Source of the DNA: Valencia hispanica
Taxonomy: Eukaryota; Chordata; Actinopteri; Cyprinodontiformes; Valenciidae
DNA length: 64,000 nucleotides
NCBI GenBank assembly: GCA_963556495.2
Contig: OY747703.1
Location: 30,838,796 to 30,902,795 of the forward strand
Direction: 5' to 3'
Every line of letters begins with the position of its first letter. Within the stretch, counting starts at the first letter, position 1. A program made the position numbers and the translations under genes. The notes beneath the pieces are model-generated. The model had not been told where the DNA came from and did no database searches. It was given only the letters and a program-made list of their open reading frames with translations. This document shows positions 59,984 through 64,000 of this stretch, one piece after another.

Positions 59984-61275
59984 TCAAAAGGGGGATGAGA
60001 CTAGATGAAAATAATCAGAAAACACACCAGCAACAGAGGAATCTAGGATACAGGAGCTGATCACCCTGCGAGAAGGGGAAAATAAAACAGGAAAGGAAAA
60101 GTTAAAATAAATATAATGATGATCTGAGATAAAAATATCCTCTGAAGAAAGGCAGTTAATATTCAAGCCTATAGTAAAAACAAGATCCAGTATGTGGCCT
60201 TTAGAATGTGTAGGCCCAAGATACATGTTGAGTAAAATTTTAAGAATTCATGACCTCTGGCAAAGAGGTCAGAGTCATCATCAATATGTATATTACAATC
60301 ACCAGCTAAAATCAGAATGGACAACTTCAAGGTGGAAGATAAAAAGTCACTAAGCTCCTTTAAGAACAAGCTGTTTGGGCCGTGTGAATGGTAGAAAACA
60401 GCACAGCAGAAAGGGTTCCCATCACCAACTTTAATCAACTGAAGTTCAAATGATTGAAAATGGTCAGTGTTCACTGAGTGACATGAGAGGCCGCTCCTGA
60501 AGACCGCCCTAGGCTGACCGATGAAGGAGTAACCAGCTGGACTCAGTCGATGAGGGATGAGTGGTCTGAAGTGCACTGTTAAGTTTCCGTAAGGAGCAGC
60601 GAATCCAGATGAGTAGAGACAATAAAGTCATTCAGCAAAAACGTTTTATTAGCCACAGATCGGGAGTTAAAAAGAGACATACTCAAAGGGGCAGAGGCCC
60701 AATATGTAACGGAGATGGTTCAAGCCAGCGGACGCAGAAACCAACGATTTGATACCCGACCTTCAGATAATCTGTTCAGCATGGCGATGATGAGTGACTG
60801 AGGAACTTGGGTGAAGATGTCTAAGTTCACACAGTCTCAGAGATCCAAGCCGTGTGTATCGAAGCCAGGGTGCAAGTGAAATGCTCCCACCCGAGGGTAA
60901 TGAGAGACGATCAGAAAAGCACGACTACGCGTACCGGTCACTCCAAACTTCCCAAACAGTCTGAGTTTCACTTGGAAGCCACCTCTTCTTCCTCTTCTCC
61001 TCCTGAACCTACAAGGACCCAGTAGGACTTGAGTTAGGACACCAGATGGAGATCCAGCAGCCACAAATGGAGAGTGGGGAACGCCATCTCAGGGAGATGA
61101 GGTATTGTTTCCGATCACAGAGAATCCAACTGACAACAGTGTCAGGCGATCATAAACAAAAGCAGCAGAGACACCATTGAAGGCCAGTAGCAAGAGTAGT
61201 GCAGAAAAAAGCAGTACTATAAGTTTACATGACAGACTGCTGCCGGCAGTGGCTATGCCAAACACCATCATACAT
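59984..61275 (-). pseudogene. L2-like LINE fragment with endonuclease domain
   Basis: Minus-strand frames read, in order, RRRGRRGGFQVKLRLFGK (basic leader), PHRLSPAGYSFIGQPRA, FQSFELQLIKVGDGNPFCCA, LSILILAGDCNIHIDDDSDL and GPTHSKGHILDLVFTIGLN followed by ISDHHYIYFNF. GDxNIH, GHxLDLV and SDH are the hallmark motifs of the APE-type endonuclease of fish LINEs. Frameshifts at about 60200 and 60580 break it. Reverse transcriptase is absent. Confidence 0.8.
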
Positions 61276-62095
61276 GTCAGCGTCCCTCAAGGACTCCATA
61301 GATTTAAGTTAATTGTGATTTTTTATTTTATTTTAGATCGAACACAAAGATGAGGAAAGAGAGTCCTTAAAAGCCATTCTTTTCTACAAAAAAAGACCAA
61401 ATCATAACCCTAAAAAGTTCCCTAGAGTCTAGGTCTAGGACAAAACAAAGTGACAAACTTTTACAGTGTGGTATTCTGTGGGTGCTTTAACTCTAAAAGT
61501 AAAGTAAAATTCATTCACACTTTAAAATTCATTTTGACTCCTACATACTATGCCTGTCACAAGAGAATATTTTCAGTGGCGACAACTCTAACCTTAAAAA
61601 TATGCACAGTTGCTTGAAATGATCATTTGTGACGTGTATGGTAAGTATTTCCAGGTGCACTTACAATGATGTCGTTGACTAACAGTTTTAAAAAAAATAG
61701 TTTTTAGATTCATGGAATATACAGTTTAAATGAAAACTCACCAATAGCAAATTCTCCTGAAGATTAAGACATGTCTGTGTGCTGACAGGTACCTGGGAGA
61801 GTGTGGTAAAAGGAGGAAGAAAGGTATGGCCTTTGGATTTTATGATACCATTTGTAGTCTTACTGAAACGGTTTAGAAGGTTATGTGTGTTGATGATGTA
61901 ATTGTTGGCATGTCCAATGATATTACACAATATGTGTGTCTTATTTCCTGCTTCACCCAGATGCATTTTTTTCTTTAACTGTTACTTGAATATTTCTGTT
62001 GTTAAGGAGTCTCAACACTGCTTTATTTCTGTTTTCCTTTTGTTACATATTATCTGAAGTTGTTTCGTGCAAACATTAAACTTTTAGATTTAGTT
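61276..62095. other. Intergenic sequence, nothing recognised
   Basis: AT-rich. A 92-codon minus-strand frame (61688-61966) lacks any known signature. Confidence 0.4.
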
Positions 62096-62099
62096 CTCT

Positions 62100-62450
62100 T
62101 TGATCTGTGTTATTATTTTCCCCATGATATGTAGTGTCTTTGAGTCTTGGTCCAGCTCCCACGTGTTAATTAGTCTCCTTCCTTCAGTTCCTCTGTCTGC
62201 ACTCTGCCTCAGGTGTTCCACATTTGCCTTGTGATTGCCTTGTTTGTTTCCACTGTCACTCCCCGCCCCTGCGTTTTCGTTGTTTGTTGCTGGATCCTTA
62301 CGTTAATCTGCCTGTTCTCTTCCCCTTTCCATGTCCTGCCTTATCTCAATTTCTTCTGTATTTTTTTTATTTAATAAACTTGTCAATATTTAGCCGCAAG
62401 TTTTGTTTTGTGTTTCTGTCCTTTCTAACTACAAACATGACATTTAAATA
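62100..62450 (+). repeat. Retroelement-like 3' region
   Basis: Pyrimidine-rich sequence (CAGGTGTTCCACATTTGCCT, then CCCCGCCCCTGCGTTTTCGT) is followed by TTTAATAAACTTGTCAATAT and TTGTGTTTCTGTCCTTTC, a layout common in fish retroelement 3' ends with a polyadenylation signal. It resembles 3680-3960. Family not determined. Confidence 0.45.
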
Positions 62451-64000
62451 TGAAAATAGTTTCTACATGCATGATCTAATCTCAATGATTTAGTTCTCTG
62501 TTTGTCAGCAAGAGTTCCAGGTTCACACGTGAGATACTTTGTGTGTTATTACAGGTTACATTAAAGTATGTGATTTGGAGGTGTTTAGATTTTACTTTCT
62601 TGAGGGCTGGTGTGACTACATCAAGCTGCTCCCACACAGTAAACCAACAACTCACCACCTACCTGTATGAGTGGGTGAGTCAGTCAAGATTTCACACAAA
62701 GAAAGGGATGCATTAGAAAATACGTATACAGTTCACATAGTGAGAAGATTATTGAAAAGTTAATTCGCCTTAGTAACTTAATTAAGTAAAACACTTTAGA
62801 GTAATTACACACAGACTGATGTTTTCAAGCTTTTATTGCTGTTAATTATGATGATTCTCTGCTTACATCTGATAAAAACACAGCATTTAAGCTTAAAATA
62901 TTAAATCGGGCCTACAAAAAAATCGTCTTAATACAGTAGTATAGGTTTAATTAAAAGTCTGCATAATATCTGCTTAAATGTGGTTAGTTTCAAAAGGCAC
63001 TTTTAATCTTACAAACAAGCATAATCTGAATGCATATTCCAATATAGATAGCTTTTGTGTTGATATACTATGTGGGTCTTTGAATGTTGGTATCAAAATT
63101 ATTTAAAGCAAATAAGAATGAAGACTGAGTAATAAGAGTTTTGTGAAACAAACAAATGCATAAAGTCACTTACTCACAAGTGAAGGACCACCTGAGGGAC
63201 TTTTTTTTGTTTAACTTGGTATTTAACTTGGTTATCAAGTTTGCTGACTCTTTTTGTTATCAAGAAAAAATTCTCAACCACAATGTTATCCTCTATGTTT
63301 TAGGAAAAAAAACAACCAATATAGTCACAAATGTACTACTTAATACTATTACGGCTGTTAATTTACTGTCATGAGACTAGAGGTGATAATTTGTTTTTAA
63401 CAGAATAAACTCTGATTGTGAGTTATAAATGAAACACCTCTGAACCACACTGCAACCCCCTTTTAGTGTCAGCAACTGTTCCTGTCAGCACAAGAAGAGA
63501 AACATAAGTGAGAAAAATTATCAGAAGTCAGTCAGTGAAATAAAAAATGACTATGCTGAACAGATTTCTGATGTAAATTCTTCTGAGATAAAACTTGAAC
63601 TATAGAATAGATGTGAAGGAAGTGTTGCTGTTTTTGCCTTTTTTGCATAACAGCACAAGCTTTGTTAGATTGTCAATATTAATTTTTAAGACCCTCTTAA
63701 TAGTAGGGAAATTATTTGAGTATTTATCAATATTAATAATTGATTATTTTCAAACCAGATCATTGTCTGGTCCTCTTTTCACATATTAAGGTTTTGACTG
63801 GCAGGCTCAGAATTATGAATGCAGATCTTCATCTAAAGCCAGTTTGAGGATACGCAAACTTCTTTATACACAAAAAACATGTAATCAATCAAATGGTGAT
63901 AATACCATTTAATAATTTGCTGTTAATATATTCTGTCGCATAGGAAACAAGCAGATTCCCATCCGAAACAACCCATGGAGAGAATTTAAGGGAGGATAAG
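62451..64000. other. Intergenic sequence to the window end, nothing recognised
   Basis: AT-rich. Short open frames at 63156-63374 and 63595-63789 have no recognisable motif. Confidence 0.4.

Overview
The window looks like a piece of a teleost fish chromosome. It is AT-rich, has eukaryotic exon/intron structure, and is packed with fish-type mobile DNA: Tc1/mariner, hAT and TTAA-target elements, tRNA-derived SINEs, L2-like LINEs, and long GA, GATA and GGAT microsatellites. Nothing bacterial, plasmid-like or CRISPR-like is present. The species cannot be fixed from sequence alone.

One protein-coding gene appears complete. A cabp2-like neuronal calcium-binding protein lies on the + strand from 22544 to 36018, in seven coding exons including a 31-nt microexon. 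Joined, they give a 242-residue protein with EF-hand loops at residues 113-124, 187-198 and 224-235 and a degenerate, shortened second EF-hand. Splice phases agree at all six junctions. A 250-bp pure GA tract ends about 440 bp before its start codon. Its introns are full of transposons: intron 1 is almost entirely one nested Tc1/LINE/hAT stack, and the microexon sits between a long-TIR MITE and a LINE remnant.

The second gene-derived region is a broken minus-strand immune-type locus at about 40.1-48.8 kb. It has a B-box (TRIM-like) exon at 48.5-48.8 kb, a fibronectin type III exon at 47.5-47.75 kb, and a large fragment of a very large interferon-inducible GTPase (VLIG/GVIN/URGCP type) at 40.1-43.0 kb. 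The GTPase part has several frameshifts and deletions and is split by a 725-bp DNA transposon. Removing that element with one copy of its TCA target duplication restores the local reading frame exactly. Whether the three exons belonged to one gene is inference.

The rest is mobile DNA in layers. At 0.8-8.3 kb there is a hAT element with a perfect 8-bp target duplication, a TIR element and an old Tc1 with two insertions. At 9.7-12.8 kb a long dispersed repeat, also present at 50.3-51.8 kb, is interrupted by a second hAT. At 14.2-15.8 kb there is a nearly intact 1606-bp Tc1 with a full DD34E transposase; a dead sister copy lies at 48.8-50.3 kb. At 33.6-35.5 kb a Tc1 contains a SINE with a 7-bp target duplication. 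At 37.0-38.6 kb and 60.0-61.3 kb there are LINE reverse transcriptase and endonuclease fragments. At 43.5-45.3 kb a Tc1 relic is split by a palindromic TTAA element. From 52.6 to 64 kb there are mostly old repeats and no recognisable host gene.
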